Counted from the stretch's first letter, positions 25,515 to 34,807 are shown. The stretch: DNA of 64,000 bases from Chloroflexota bacterium (GCA_026702615.1 JAPPBY010000004.1:1-64000); one strand, 5' to 3'. Notes: generated from the sequence alone by a model not told the origin. Translations and numbers: made by a program.

Positions 25515-26300
25515 ATGCCCCGTCGCATCCTCATCAGCAACGACGACGGCCACGAGTCCCCCGGGCTGTGGGCCCTCGCCCGTGCCTGCCGCTCCCTCGA
25601 CTGCGACGTCACCGTCGTCGTCCCCAACAAGAACCAGAGCGCCGTGGGCGGCAGCCTCACCCTCCGCCAGGAGCTGAACTGGGTCCGCATCGAGGATCCG
25701 CCCGTCCCCGGCGTCGATGCCTGGCATGTCAACGGTTCCCCCGCCTCCGCCGTCATCGTCGGCCTCAACGGCGTGCTCGACGAGGAGCCCGACCTGCTCG
25801 TCTCCGGCATCAACCGGGGCGCGAACATCGGCAACGACCTCACCGCCAGCGGCACCGTCGGCGCCGCCCTCCAGGGGCACTACCGCGGTATCACCTCCCT
25901 CGCCATCTCCTACGCGATGGACCCCCGCGCCGAAGGGATCGACTGGGACGCCGCCGAGCGCGTCGCCGCCATCTTCTGCCGCGAGGAGATCGAGGGCCGG
26001 CTGCCCAAATCCATCTTCCTCAACGTCAACATCCCCCTCGTCCCCTTCGACGAGATCAAGGGCATCCTCGTCACCCGCGTCGCCCGGCGCGGCTACTTCC
26101 ACCTCGAGGTCCAGGGCGAGTCGAAGGGCTTCCTCACTCGCGGACCCTTCGAGCCCACCCCCCTCGACCCACCCCCCGGGACTGACATCTGGGCGATCAT
26201 GCACAAGTACGTCAGCGTCAGCCCCCTCCAGGCCAATTTCACCGACCACCACGTCATCGACGCCCTCGGCGAGCGCTTCAACGCCGCCTGGAACGAGTGA
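25515..26300 (+). CDS. surE: 5'/3'-nucleotidase SurE
   Basis: 261 residues with the SurE metal motif ISNDDGHESPG at the N-terminus, VVVPNKNQSAVGGSLTL, the VNGSPASAV segment and SGINRGANIGNDLTASGTVGAA. It removes phosphate from nucleoside monophosphates. The length is standard. It follows the VOC gene by 44 bases but may have its own start site. Confidence 0.95.
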   Translation: MPRRILISNDDGHESPGLWALARACRSLDCDVTVVVPNKNQSAVGGSLTLRQELNWVRIEDPPVPGVDAWHVNGSPASAVIVGLNGVLDEEPDLLVSGINRGANIGNDLTASGTVGAALQGHYRGITSLAISYAMDPRAEGIDWDAAERVAAIFCREEIEGRLPKSIFLNVNIPLVPFDEIKGILVTRVARRGYFHLEVQGESKGFLTRGPFEPTPLDPPPGTDIWAIMHKYVSVSPLQANFTDHHVIDALGERFNAAWNE

Positions 26301-26323
26301 CGAAGGGCCCTCGGGCGTTGCGC

Positions 26324-26329
26324 TACACT
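26324..26329 (+). promoter_or_regulatory. -10 box for yebC
   Basis: TACACT, 30 bases before the ATG at 26360, leaving a short leader with a CCGGAGG binding site. Confidence 0.45.
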
Positions 26330-26359
26330 CGAAGCTGACCAAATCCGGAGGACAGCCCC

Positions 26360-27109
26360 ATGTCTGGCCACTCGAAATGGTCGACCATCAAGCGGAAGAA
26401 AGAAGCCGCCGATAACAAGCGCGGCGCCCTCTTCACGAAGCTTGCCAAGGAGCTCCAGCTCGCCGCCAAGGCTGGTGGTCCCGACCCCGACGCGAACTTC
26501 AAGCTGCGCCTCGCCGTCCAGCGCGCGAAGGCCGCCAACATGCCCAACGACAACATCACCCGCGCCATTGCCAAGGCAACCGGCGGCGGCGACAGCGACC
26601 AGCTCATCGAAGTCAGCTACGAAGGCTACGGACCCGGCGGAGCCGCCATCCTCGTCACCGCCGTCACCGACAACCGCAACCGCACCGTCGCCGCCATTCG
26701 CCACGAGTTCACGAGCGTCGGCGGCAGCCTTGGCGAGAACGGCTCCGTCGCCTGGCAGTTCAAGTCCCGAGGCGCGCTCTCTGTCCCAATTGACGGCCAC
26801 GACGAGGACGAGATCGCCCTGGTCGCGATCGAGGCCGGCGCCGAGGACATCGAGACTTCCGACGGCGCCGTTGAGGTCCAGACCGCTCCAGGCGACCTCG
26901 AAGCCGTCCGCCAGGCCCTCACCGAAGCGGGGTACACCGTCGACCATGCCGACCTCTCGATGGTCCCCACCTCCACCATCGCCCTTGAGAAAAGCGTTGC
27001 CGGCCAGATCCTCCGCCTTCTCGACGGCCTCGAAGAGCTCGAGGACGTTCAGCGCGTCTACTCCAACGCCGACTTCGACGACGAGCTCCTCGCCCAGTAC
27101 GCGAGCTAG
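26360..27109 (+). CDS. yebC: YebC/PmpR family protein (TACO1 homologue)
   Basis: 249 residues with the hallmark start SGHSKWSTIKRKKEAADNKRG, the NMPNDNITRAIAKATGG stretch, and YEGYGPGGAAI. Family members were long described as transcription regulators, and recent work links them to translation of proline-rich stretches. This genome encodes many Pro-rich proteins. The usual yebC-ruvC neighbourhood is kept. Confidence 0.95.
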   Translation: MSGHSKWSTIKRKKEAADNKRGALFTKLAKELQLAAKAGGPDPDANFKLRLAVQRAKAANMPNDNITRAIAKATGGGDSDQLIEVSYEGYGPGGAAILVTAVTDNRNRTVAAIRHEFTSVGGSLGENGSVAWQFKSRGALSVPIDGHDEDEIALVAIEAGAEDIETSDGAVEVQTAPGDLEAVRQALTEAGYTVDHADLSMVPTSTIALEKSVAGQILRLLDGLEELEDVQRVYSNADFDDELLAQYAS

Positions 27110-27146
27110 CGCCACCCGCCCCTCGGCGCTCCCCGGCCCGCCGTCG

Positions 27147-27152
27147 TAGAGT
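27147..27152 (+). promoter_or_regulatory. -10 element for leaderless ruvC transcript
   Basis: TAGAGT followed by exactly 6 bases and then the ruvC ATG. Confidence 0.5.
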
Positions 27153-27158
27153 GCGGGC

Positions 27159-27644
27159 ATGCGGATCGCAGGCATCGACCCGGGCCTCAACGCGACCGGC
27201 TACGGCATCGTCGACGTCGACGGCGACCAGTGCCTCCACGTCGCCCACGGCGTCGTTCGTACCCGCTCCGCCGATAGCCTCGCCCGCCGCCTCGTCCTCA
27301 TCCGCGACGGCCTGCGCAAGGTGTTCGCCCAGTGGTCACCCGAGGTCGGCGCCGTCGAGGCCTCGTTCGTCGGCTCCAACGCGCGCTCGGCCCTCGCCCT
27401 CGGGCACGCGCGCGCCGCCGCCATCCTCGCCCTCGCCGATTCCGCCCTCGAAGTGCACGAGTACGCCCCCGCCGTCATCAAGAACCAGGTGGGCGGCTAC
27501 GGTCAGAGCGACAAGGCGCAGATCGCCAAGATGGTGGCGATGGAGCTCGGCCTGGCCGAACAGCCCAGCCCCTCGGATGCCGCCGACGCCCTCGCCGTGG
27601 CTATCACCCACTGGGCGCACACGCGGCTTGAGGGCCGGATCTAG
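27159..27644 (+). CDS. ruvC: Crossover junction endodeoxyribonuclease RuvC
   Basis: 161 residues. Catalytic acids are visible: D7 in AGIDPGLNATGYG, E in GAVEASFVG, and DAADALAVA near the end. It resolves Holliday junctions with RuvA (encoded at 34820) and RuvB (not in the window). The stop interleaves with that of the next gene on the other strand in CTAG. Confidence 0.95.
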   Translation: MRIAGIDPGLNATGYGIVDVDGDQCLHVAHGVVRTRSADSLARRLVLIRDGLRKVFAQWSPEVGAVEASFVGSNARSALALGHARAAAILALADSALEVHEYAPAVIKNQVGGYGQSDKAQIAKMVAMELGLAEQPSPSDAADALAVAITHWAHTRLEGRI

Positions 27645-28105
27645 TAGCGCCCGCCCAGCTTCCCGTGGTCCCAGCTGTAGACGCGCTCGGGCCGGACACG
27701 CACCGTTACTCGCTTCGCCGCCGCCGGGAGCGCCGCCTCGGGCGTATCCGTCGGGATCGGCAGCCCCCGGTACTTGTTCGCCACGACCGACATCACCTCG
27801 GCCGTCGTCTGGACGTCCGTATCCACCTCGGCGGTGCCCCGGATCACGAGCCCCCGCAGCTCCTCGTAGGCCTGGCCCGTCTCCAGCATCACGGAGATGT
27901 GCGGGTCACGCTGCAGGTTCAGGATCTTCTGGCTCTTCCCGAACGTCGTGAACGTGATGACGCCGTCGATCATCACGTACCACATCGGCGCCAGGTGCGG
28001 GAATCCCCCAGGGCCGTTGGTGGCCACCTGCAACGTCCAGCCCTCGTCCAGGAACTGCTCCTGCTCTTTGGCGGTCAGGGCGATTGATGCTCGGCGGCTG
28101 GGCAT
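27641..28105 (-). CDS. Pyridoxamine-phosphate-oxidase-like flavin/F420 split-barrel protein
   Basis: 154 residues. The split-barrel pattern ALTAKEQEQFLDEGWTLQVAT then GGFPHLAPMWYVMIDGVITFTT, SQKILNLQRDPHISVMLE and GLVIRGTAEV is typical of PPOX-class proteins that use FMN or F420. Substrate unknown. Monocistronic, convergent with ruvC. Confidence 0.85.
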   Translation of the reverse strand: MPSRRASIALTAKEQEQFLDEGWTLQVATNGPGGFPHLAPMWYVMIDGVITFTTFGKSQKILNLQRDPHISVMLETGQAYEELRGLVIRGTAEVDTDVQTTAEVMSVVANKYRGLPIPTDTPEAALPAAAKRVTVRVRPERVYSWDHGKLGGRY

Positions 28106-28174
28106 GTGGGGGACCCCTTTTGTAGCTGGTTGCCCAAGCCTACGCTCTGCCCCCGATCTGGCGCGATCGGCCGC

Positions 28175-30292
28175 CTACCCGCGCCGGAAGCGCCGTCGCC
28201 GGTTGCGGCCACCGGCCTGGCTGCGACCGTAGCGCACCGGGCCGCTCCGCCCCGCCACCTCCGCGAATGCCTCCAGCTCCTCGCTCTCCGACCCCACGAG
28301 CTCCCGCCGCAGCTCCACGATGCGGTCGCGCAACGCCGCCGCCTTCTCGAACTCGAGGTTCTTCGCCGCCCCCTTCATCTCCCGTTCCAGCTCCTTGATC
28401 GTCCGCAGCAGCTCGTCCGGCGGCATCCCCGCGGGAACGTCCGCGTCGTACTCCGCCGGCTCCTCCGCCACCTCCCGCACATGGTCCGTGATGTCCCGGA
28501 TCGCCTTCGTAATCGTCTCCGCCTCCAGCCCGTGCTCGCGGTTGTAACTGTCCTGGATGCCCCGCCGCCGTTCCGTCTCGTCGATCGCCGTGCGCATGCT
28601 CGCCGTCACGTGGTCCGCGTACATCACGACGCGCCCCTCGATGTGCCGCGCCGCCCGCCCGATCGTCTGGATCAGCGACCGGTTCGAGCGCAGGTACCCC
28701 TCCTTGTCCGCATCGAGGATCGCCACGAGCGAAACCTCGGGCAGGTCCAGCCCCTCCCGCAGCAGGTTGATCCCCACCACCACGTCGTACACCCCCAGCC
28801 GCAGGTCCCGCAGGATCTCGACGCGGTCCAGCGTCTCCACCTCCGAGTGCAGGTAGTGCGTCTTCACGCCCATCTCCGTCAGGTAGTCCGCCAGGTCCTC
28901 CGCCATCTTCTTCGTCAGCGTCGTCACCAGCACGCGCTGGCCCTTCGCCGTCGTCGCATTGATCTCCGCCAGCAGGTCGTCGATCTGCCCGTCCGTTGAG
29001 CGCACCTCCACCACCGGGTCGAGCACGCCCGTCGGACGGATCACCTGCTGCGCCACCTGCGTCGACTGGTCCAGCTCGTACTGCGCCGGCGTCGCGCTCA
29101 CGAAGATCGTCTGGTTGATGTGCTGGTCGAACTCCTCGAAGGTGAGCGGCCGGTTGTCGAGTGCGCTCGGCAGCCGGAACCCGAACTCCACCAGCGTCTC
29201 CTTGCGCGACCGGTCGCCGTAGAACTGCCCCTGCACCTGCGGCAGCGTGATGTGCGATTCGTCCACCACCAGCAGCCAGTCGTCCGGGAAGTAGTCGAGC
29301 AGGCACCACGGGGTCGAGCCCGCCGGGCGCACCTGCAGGTGTCGCGAGTAGTTCTCGATACCCGCGCAGTACCCCGTCTCGCGCAGCGTCTCCAGGTCGT
29401 AGTGGGTGCGCTCCTCCAGCCGCGCCGCCTCCAGGATCTTGCCCTGCTCCTTCAGGAAGGTGAGCTGATCGCCCAGCTCCGTCTCGATCGCCTTGAGCGC
29501 GTCATCGAGGTTGTCCTTGCTCGTCACGAAGTGCTTGGCCGGGAAGATCTCGATCGCTTCCCGCTCCGCCACGATCTCGCCCGTCAGCGGGTCGAGCTCG
29601 CTGATGCGCTCAACCTCGTTGTCCCAGAAGTCGATGCGGACCGCCAACTCCTCGTAGCTCGGCAGGATCGTGAGCGAGTCGCCCCGCATCCGGAACCGCC
29701 CCCGCACGACGTTCTGGTCGTTCCGCTCGTACTGCATCTCCACCATCCGCCGCAGCACGTCGCGACGCTCAAGCTGCTCCCCCACCTTCATCCTGAGGAT
29801 GAACTCCTCGTAGCCGGAGGGCTCTCCCAGGCCGTAGATGCAGCTCACGCTCGCCACGATGATCACGTCGCGCCGCGTGAACAGCGACCGTGTGGCCGCA
29901 TGCCGCAGCTTGTCGATCTCGTCGTTGATGTCTGCATCCTTGGCGATGTACGTGTCGCTCCGCGGGATGTACGCCTCCGGCTGGTAGTAGTCGTAGTAGC
30001 TGACGAAGTACTCCACCGAGTTCTCCGGGAAGAACTCCTTCAACTCGGCGCAGAGCTGCGCCGCCAGCGTCTTGTTGTGGGCCAGCACGAGCGTTGGCCG
30101 CCCCACTGCCTGCACCACGTTCGCGATCGTGAAGGTCTTCCCCGAGCCCGTCGCTCCCAGCAGCGTCTGGTAGCGATCGCCGCGCTGCAGCCCCTCGACC
30201 AGGGTGTCGATCGCCTGCGGCTGGTCGCCGGTCGGCTGGAAGTCGGCGCTCAGCTTGAAGGCGCGCTCCGTTGGGGAGGCCACGGAAACCAT
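28175..30292 (-). CDS. uvrB: Excinuclease ABC subunit B
   Basis: 705 residues. The UvrB order is complete: Walker A GATGSGKT near 45, the beta-hairpin YYQPEAYIP near 95, DESHI (Walker B), helicase motifs GRAARH, and the C-terminal UVR motif ([23 protein letters not shown]) that contacts UvrC, then a basic tail. It verifies lesions in nucleotide excision repair. TACACT lies 7 bases before the ATG. panC lies 22 bases upstream on the same strand, so read-through from the pan genes is also possible. Confidence 0.97.
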   Translation of the reverse strand: MVSVASPTERAFKLSADFQPTGDQPQAIDTLVEGLQRGDRYQTLLGATGSGKTFTIANVVQAVGRPTLVLAHNKTLAAQLCAELKEFFPENSVEYFVSYYDYYQPEAYIPRSDTYIAKDADINDEIDKLRHAATRSLFTRRDVIIVASVSCIYGLGEPSGYEEFILRMKVGEQLERRDVLRRMVEMQYERNDQNVVRGRFRMRGDSLTILPSYEELAVRIDFWDNEVERISELDPLTGEIVAEREAIEIFPAKHFVTSKDNLDDALKAIETELGDQLTFLKEQGKILEAARLEERTHYDLETLRETGYCAGIENYSRHLQVRPAGSTPWCLLDYFPDDWLLVVDESHITLPQVQGQFYGDRSRKETLVEFGFRLPSALDNRPLTFEEFDQHINQTIFVSATPAQYELDQSTQVAQQVIRPTGVLDPVVEVRSTDGQIDDLLAEINATTAKGQRVLVTTLTKKMAEDLADYLTEMGVKTHYLHSEVETLDRVEILRDLRLGVYDVVVGINLLREGLDLPEVSLVAILDADKEGYLRSNRSLIQTIGRAARHIEGRVVMYADHVTASMRTAIDETERRRGIQDSYNREHGLEAETITKAIRDITDHVREVAEEPAEYDADVPAGMPPDELLRTIKELEREMKGAAKNLEFEKAAALRDRIVELRRELVGSESEELEAFAEVAGRSGPVRYGRSQAGGRNRRRRFRRG

Positions 30293-30299
30293 GGACGCC

Positions 30300-30305
30300 A
30301 GTGTA
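30300..30305 (-). promoter_or_regulatory. -10 element for uvrB
   Basis: TACACT followed by 7 bases and the uvrB ATG. It overlaps the 22-base gap to panC, so uvrB can be transcribed alone as a leaderless mRNA. Confidence 0.45.
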
Positions 30306-30314
30306 GCAGCGACC

Positions 30315-31160
30315 CTACCGGGCCTCGCCCAGCGTCACGTTGTCGATGAGCCGCACCGCCCCGAAGCGCACCGCCAGCGACAACATCGCCACCTCGTCCA
30401 CCTCCCCCTCGACCTCCGCCAACGTCTCCGAGTCCGCGAGGGAGACGTAGTCCAGCTCCGCCAGCGGCTCCGCCCGCACCAGCTCCCGCACCCCCGACCG
30501 TAGCGCCTCTGCCGAGCGCACACCGTCCTCGAACTTCCGCTCCGCCTCCCGCAGCGCCCGCGAGAGCACGACCGCCGCCGGCCGCTGTTCCGGCGTCAGG
30601 TAGGCGTTGCGGCTGCTCATCGCCAGCCCGTCCGCCTCCCGCACCGTATCGCAGGCCACGATCTCGACCGGCAGGTCGAGGTCCCGCGCCAGCCGCCGGA
30701 TGACGCGCAGTTGCTGGCCGTCCTTCCTCCCGAAGTAGGCGCGGTCCGGCTGCACGGCGTTCAGCAGCTTGGTCACCACCGTCGCGACCCCGCGGAAGTG
30801 GACCGGCCGCGATCCCCCCTCCAACCCCTGCGACACGCCCTCCACCGTCACGTAGGTCTGGTACCCCTCCGGGTACACCGCTTCAACGGCCGGCAGGTAC
30901 ACCGCATCGACGCCGATCTCCCGGAGCTGCCACAGATCCCCCTTTTCGTCCCGCGGGTACCGGTCCAGGTCTTCATTCGGCCCGAACTGCGTCGGGTTCA
31001 CGAAGATGCTTGCCGCCGACGCCTCGTTCTCGGCCAGCGACCGCCGTACGAGCGACAGGTGCCCCTCGTGCAGGTACCCCATCGTGGGCGTCAGCCCGAG
31101 GCTGACCGGGTGCGCCCGCCGCCAGGCGCGCATCTCCCCCGGGGTCGTCAGGATTTCCAT
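30315..31160 (-). CDS. panC: Pantothenate synthetase
   Basis: 281 residues. It has the HxGH nucleotide motif ([13 protein letters not shown]), [27 protein letters not shown] and the MSSRN loop. It joins pantoate and beta-alanine using ATP. It lies 22 bases after panB and is controlled by the shared structured leader. Confidence 0.96.
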   Translation of the reverse strand: MEILTTPGEMRAWRRAHPVSLGLTPTMGYLHEGHLSLVRRSLAENEASAASIFVNPTQFGPNEDLDRYPRDEKGDLWQLREIGVDAVYLPAVEAVYPEGYQTYVTVEGVSQGLEGGSRPVHFRGVATVVTKLLNAVQPDRAYFGRKDGQQLRVIRRLARDLDLPVEIVACDTVREADGLAMSSRNAYLTPEQRPAAVVLSRALREAERKFEDGVRSAEALRSGVRELVRAEPLAELDYVSLADSETLAEVEGEVDEVAMLSLAVRFGAVRLIDNVTLGEAR

Positions 31161-31182
31161 GCGTCGCCCCGTTACGGGACCG

Positions 31183-32034
31183 TCAGGCGGGCGTGCTCGC
31201 GCCCTGGCGAAGCTCCGTCAGCGTCTCCTCGGTCATCGGGAAGCTCTCCTCCTCGGTCGGGAACGCTCCCTCCTCGACCTCCGCGACGTACTCACGGATG
31301 GCCCCGCGGATCGCCTCGCCCAGCACGGCGTAGCGCTTCGCGTGGCGGAACTGCCGCTGGTCGTCGAACAGCCCTAGCAGGTCGTGCAGCACCTGCACCT
31401 GGCCGTCGCAGTCCACCCCCGCGCCAATGCCAATGGTGGGCACGCCGATGCGCTCCGTCACCATCTTTGCGAGTGGCGCCGGAACCGTCTCCAGCACGAT
31501 CGCGAAGGCGCCCGCCTCCTCCAGCGCGCGCGCGTCGCCGATGATGCGCGCCGCCGCGGCCGGCGTCTTGCCCTGCACCTTGTGTCCGCCGAACTGGTTC
31601 ACCGATTGCGGCGTCAGGCCCAGGTGCCCCATCACGGGGATTCCCGCCGACACCATCCTCCGTACGAGCGGCGCCATCTCGCTGCCGCCCTCAAGTTTCA
31701 CTGCTCCCGCGCCCGCCTGAAGCAGGCGACCCGCGTTCTTGACCGCCTCGTCGGGGTTCGCCTGGTAGCTCATGAAGGGCATGTCCGCCACCACCAGGCA
31801 GCGCTCCGTGCCCCGCACCACCGCCTTCGTGTGGTGCAGCATGTCGTCCATCGTGACCGGCACCGTCGAGTCGTGGCCCAGCATCACCGTGCCGAGCGAG
31901 TCCCCGACGAGGATCACCGGCGCGCCGGCCTGCTCGACCAGCCGCGCCATCGCGTAGTCGTACGCCGTCAGCATCGCGAAGCGACGGTCCTCGCGCTTCC
32001 ACTCAGCCAGCTTGTGAATCGAAAGGCGTCCCAT
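31183..32034 (-). CDS. panB: 3-methyl-2-oxobutanoate hydroxymethyltransferase
   Basis: 283 residues from the ATG at 32034, chosen over an upstream GTG because GGAGGG sits 6 bases before it. Motifs MLTAYDYAMARLVEQAG, LVGDSLGTVMLGHDST, KLEGG and MGHLGLTPQSVNQFGG are the PanB signature, including the Asp/Glu metal ligands. It makes ketopantoate from ketoisovalerate and methylene-THF. Preceded by a leader with a terminator, suggesting attenuation. Confidence 0.96.
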   Translation of the reverse strand: MGRLSIHKLAEWKREDRRFAMLTAYDYAMARLVEQAGAPVILVGDSLGTVMLGHDSTVPVTMDDMLHHTKAVVRGTERCLVVADMPFMSYQANPDEAVKNAGRLLQAGAGAVKLEGGSEMAPLVRRMVSAGIPVMGHLGLTPQSVNQFGGHKVQGKTPAAAARIIGDARALEEAGAFAIVLETVPAPLAKMVTERIGVPTIGIGAGVDCDGQVQVLHDLLGLFDDQRQFRHAKRYAVLGEAIRGAIREYVAEVEEGAFPTEEESFPMTEETLTELRQGASTPA

Positions 32035-32062
32035 CGGTCCCTCCGCTCGCGTCAGTGCCACG

Positions 32063-32092
32063 AAAAACGCCCTTGCCGGGTTCGGCAGGGCG
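32063..32092 (-). terminator. Intrinsic terminator in the panBC leader
   Basis: On the minus strand a 10-bp stem (CGCCCTGCCG with CGGCAAGGGCG, one bulged A) with an AACC loop is followed at once by TTTTT. It ends only 28 bases before the panB ATG, so it can stop transcription before panB. Its 5' arm GCCCTG can also pair with CAGGGC at 32153-32158 upstream, a possible antiterminator. Confidence 0.8.
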
Positions 32093-32231
32093 CGGAACGG
32101 TAGAACCGGAAGCCAGGTACTGCTTGCTGGCCGCGGCTCGCCATCCGTACCGGCCCTGTGGGTCCAGGCGGACTAGAGCGTGCGTGGTCTCGTTTCCCAG
32201 GCTCGCCGTCCGCGAACGGATCGGCGGCATG
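32093..32231 (-). ncRNA. Structured panB leader, candidate pan-motif RNA
   Basis: The 5' part folds into a hairpin at 32201-32228: GC, C-G, GCCG, UCCG closed by a UUCG loop, with one bulged A on each strand (a 5' side A before UCCG and a 3' side A after CGGCG). A second, weaker copy of the 3' arm (CGGAUGGCGAGCC) occurs at 32133-32146. As I recall, the published pan RNA motif upstream of pantothenate genes in Chloroflexi, Firmicutes and Deltaproteobacteria is a hairpin with two conserved bulged adenosines, often in tandem. The match to that covariance model is inferred, not tested. Confidence 0.55.
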
Positions 32232-32235
32232 CGGG

Positions 32236-32264
32236 ATCGTCGCGACCCCGGAAACGCTTGTCAA
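32236..32264 (-). promoter_or_regulatory. Likely promoter of the panBC leader
   Basis: A perfect TTGACA (32259-32264) and GACGAT (32236-32241), 17 bases apart, on the minus strand. The -35 overlaps the stop codon of the upstream peptidase gene. Transcription would start near 32229, at the foot of the bulged hairpin. Confidence 0.55.
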
Positions 32265-33277
32265 CCCCTCTTGCCGGAACCTTCGCGCCACTCCCGAGCC
32301 GACGGTACCCCCGCCAGCCCCTCCGCCAGCCTGACGCTCCGCACGACTGCCCGCTCGACCGTGAGCATCGCCATCAGCCCCAGCGTCGTGAGGTCGTGCG
32401 GCTCCGTCGCGACCTCGCCCGTCGTCAGCGCGAACACGGTGTCGCCGTCGCCGAGCGTGTGCGCGGGAACGATCGATCGCGCCAGCCCGTCGTGCCCGTG
32501 CACCGCGAGCCGCTGGACCCCTACGTGCTCGATGTCGGCGTTCGTCGCGATGCAGACGAGCGTCGTGTTCGTCCGGAACGAATCCGTTCCTCCGACCCGC
32601 TCGACCACGGCCTGCTCCGGCGTCCGCATATCCCCGCTGCCCTCCCCCCGCGGCCCTGCCACCAGCTCCCCCGTCTCCGGGTCGACGATCGCCCCCACCG
32701 AGTTCGTCACAGCCAGCGCCCCCACCACCAGCCCCCGCGGCCCCACCAGGCTCGCCGTCCCCAGACCTCCCTTGAGCTCCTGCTCGACACCCAGCAGCTT
32801 CGCCACCGTCGCGCCCGTCCCCGCCCCCACGCTCCCCTGCGCGACCCTCCTGCCCGTCGCTCGCGCCGCCGCCCGCTCCCCCTCGTCCGCCCCCGGGAAC
32901 GCGTTCCGCCCCGTGGGCAGGTCGTAGATGGCGGCCGCCGTCACGATCGGGACCGGTCCCGCCTTCGTCTCCACCCCGACTCCCCGCCCCGCCAGCCAGC
33001 GCGCCACCCCCGCCGTGCTCGCGAGCCCGAACGCCGACCCGCCCGTCAGCACCACCGCGTGGCAGCGCCGGATCGCGTTCGCTCCCGAGAGCACCTCCGT
33101 CTCGTGCGTCGCGGGCGCCCCGCCCCGCACGTCCACCGCCCCCAGCGTGCTCTCCTCGCACAGGATGACCGTGCACCCCGTCGCCTGCCGCCGCGAGGTC
33201 CAGTGCCCGACGCGCACGCCCCGCACGTCGGTGATGGCGTCGCGCCTGCCGGGTGCGAGCGGCTCGACCGCGCTCAC
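32261..33277 (-). CDS. P1-family peptidase (DmpA/NylC-like N-terminal nucleophile hydrolase)
   Basis: 338 residues. The start AITDVRGVRVGHWT and VVLTGGSAFGLASTAGVARWL are family signatures. The autocleavage site is visible as FRTNTTLVC, where cleavage between Asn and Thr frees the catalytic Thr of the beta chain. Relatives are L-aminopeptidase D-ala-esterase and 6-aminohexanoate oligomer hydrolase. Overlaps the upstream gene by 4 bases. Confidence 0.9.
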   Translation of the reverse strand: MSAVEPLAPGRRDAITDVRGVRVGHWTSRRQATGCTVILCEESTLGAVDVRGGAPATHETEVLSGANAIRRCHAVVLTGGSAFGLASTAGVARWLAGRGVGVETKAGPVPIVTAAAIYDLPTGRNAFPGADEGERAAARATGRRVAQGSVGAGTGATVAKLLGVEQELKGGLGTASLVGPRGLVVGALAVTNSVGAIVDPETGELVAGPRGEGSGDMRTPEQAVVERVGGTDSFRTNTTLVCIATNADIEHVGVQRLAVHGHDGLARSIVPAHTLGDGDTVFALTTGEVATEPHDLTTLGLMAMLTVERAVVRSVRLAEGLAGVPSAREWREGSGKRG

Positions 33278-33906
33278 ACCCGCTGCCCCAGCGAACGGCG
33301 CGCTCGCAGGTACGCCCCCAGGAGCCCTCGCGCCACCGAGCAGAGGTCGGCGATCAGGTCCGCCATTGCAACGGTGTCGTTCTCACCCGCGGCCAGCCGC
33401 ACCTCCAGGCGCTCCCCCTCCGCATTCGTCCCCGTGATCGCGAGCTGGTCGATGGGCGCTGGCATCGCCAGCGAGTCCGCTGCCGTGCTCGCCTCGATCA
33501 GCGCGGGCAGCCACTCCGGGATCGGCAGCCCGCGCAGTTGCGCGGCGCTCTCGACCGCGCCCTCGTCCAGCGCCAGCCGCCGCACGACGCCTTCCGGCTC
33601 CGCCGTGCCCGCCAGCTGCGCCAGCGCCACCCACGCCTCCGCCCCCGGTAGCGGTCCCTGCAGGTGCTGCGCGATCGAGACCCGCCGGTCGTCGAGCGCC
33701 TCGAACACGGCCGTCAGCCGCAACGCTGCCTCGACGAGCTGCTCCGCCAGCATCCCCACCAGCGCCGGACGCTCGTACGGCGGCGCGAACGCGAGCGCCT
33801 TCAGCGCGGCGTCCGCCACCATCTGCGGCTTGCTCAGGACTGTGCGCTCGTACTCCTCGAGGAACCGGATCTCGGTCAGCCCCGCGACGTACGACTCTTC
33901 CGGCAT
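33274..33906 (-). CDS. Hypothetical helical protein
   Basis: 210 residues, predicted mostly alpha-helical, Ala/Leu-rich and acidic, with no signal peptide, cysteines or known motif. It lies between mutM (10 bases upstream) and the P1 peptidase, with which it overlaps by 4 bases. A TAGAAT hexamer 6 bases before its ATG overlaps the mutM stop codon, so it may also have its own leaderless transcript. Function unknown. Confidence 0.65.
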   Translation of the reverse strand: MPEESYVAGLTEIRFLEEYERTVLSKPQMVADAALKALAFAPPYERPALVGMLAEQLVEAALRLTAVFEALDDRRVSIAQHLQGPLPGAEAWVALAQLAGTAEPEGVVRRLALDEGAVESAAQLRGLPIPEWLPALIEASTAADSLAMPAPIDQLAITGTNAEGERLEVRLAAGENDTVAMADLIADLCSVARGLLGAYLRARRSLGQRV

Positions 33907-33912
33907 GCCGGC

Positions 33913-33918
33913 ATTCTA
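33913..33918 (-). promoter_or_regulatory. -10 element for leaderless transcript of the 210-residue gene
   Basis: TAGAAT followed by exactly 6 bases and the ATG at 33906. It includes the stop codon of mutM. Confidence 0.5.
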
Positions 33919-34764
33919 GCTCTTGGGGGAACGGCGTCTGCGTGGCCGCCGCTGGCAGCGCGGGCAGAAGTGCGTCCCCCGTCCCCCCACAACGGACCGC
34001 ACGATCTCCACCCCGCACGCGTAGCACGGCTTCCCGTCGCGCCGGAACACCTGCACGTACATGTGCTGCCGCCCTGGGTCGCCCTGCGCGTCGACGTAGT
34101 CGCTGAAGCTCGCCCCCCGATTCTCGATCCCCCGCTCCAGCACCTCCCGACAGGCCACGTGCAACCGCGACACCGCCCCCCGCGATACCTCCCCCGCCGC
34201 CGTGTCCGGCCGGATGCGCGCCTGATACAGCGCCTCGTCGACGTAGATGTTCCCCAGCCCCGCGATCCGCCGCTGGTCGAGGAGCACCGCCTTCACGGGC
34301 GCCGTCCGCCCCGCCAGCAGCTTCCGCAGGAACGCCGCCGTGAACTCCTCGTCCAGGGGCTCCGGCCCCAGCTTCCCCACCACCTCCGCCGGGTCGTCGA
34401 CGATGTCCCAGGTACCGAACTTGCGCAGGTCGCTCCACCGCAGCTCGTGTCCCCCGTCGAGCGCGACGCGCCCCCGCTCGTACTCGATCTCCGGGTCGTC
34501 CGCTTTCCGCCACACCAACCGGCCCGTCATGCGCAGGTGCGTCACGAACGTGCGGCCGTCGTCCATGCCGAACAGCAGGTACTTCCCCCGCCGCCCCAGC
34601 GAGACGAACCGCCGCCCTACCAGCCCCGCCCGCAGTCCGTCGATGGGCAGGTCCGTTAGCAGCTCGATCGTCCCTGGATCGACTTCCACCGCCGCCACCG
34701 TCCGCCCCACCACCAGCGGCTCCAGGTCGCGCCTGATCGTCTCGACTTCCGGCAGTTCCGGCAC
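33916..34764 (-). CDS. mutM: Formamidopyrimidine-DNA glycosylase
   Basis: 282 residues from a GTG, so the mature protein begins with the catalytic Pro and PELPEVET. It has the helix-two-turn-helix (GLGNIYVDEALYQARI) and a C-terminal zinc finger with Cys in CYACG and CPRCQ. It removes 8-oxoguanine and FaPy lesions. TAGGCT lies 7 bases before the start. The tail is strongly basic. Confidence 0.96.
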   Translation of the reverse strand: MPELPEVETIRRDLEPLVVGRTVAAVEVDPGTIELLTDLPIDGLRAGLVGRRFVSLGRRGKYLLFGMDDGRTFVTHLRMTGRLVWRKADDPEIEYERGRVALDGGHELRWSDLRKFGTWDIVDDPAEVVGKLGPEPLDEEFTAAFLRKLLAGRTAPVKAVLLDQRRIAGLGNIYVDEALYQARIRPDTAAGEVSRGAVSRLHVACREVLERGIENRGASFSDYVDAQGDPGRQHMYVQVFRRDGKPCYACGVEIVRSVVGGRGTHFCPRCQRRPRRRRSPKS

Positions 34765-34771
34765 GGCCCTC

Positions 34772-34777
34772 AGCCTA
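34772..34777 (-). promoter_or_regulatory. -10 element for mutM
   Basis: TAGGCT followed by 7 bases and the mutM GTG; no Shine-Dalgarno. Confidence 0.45.
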
Positions 34778-34807
34778 CCCGCGCCCCGGCCCGGCGTCGC
34801 GGCGGCG

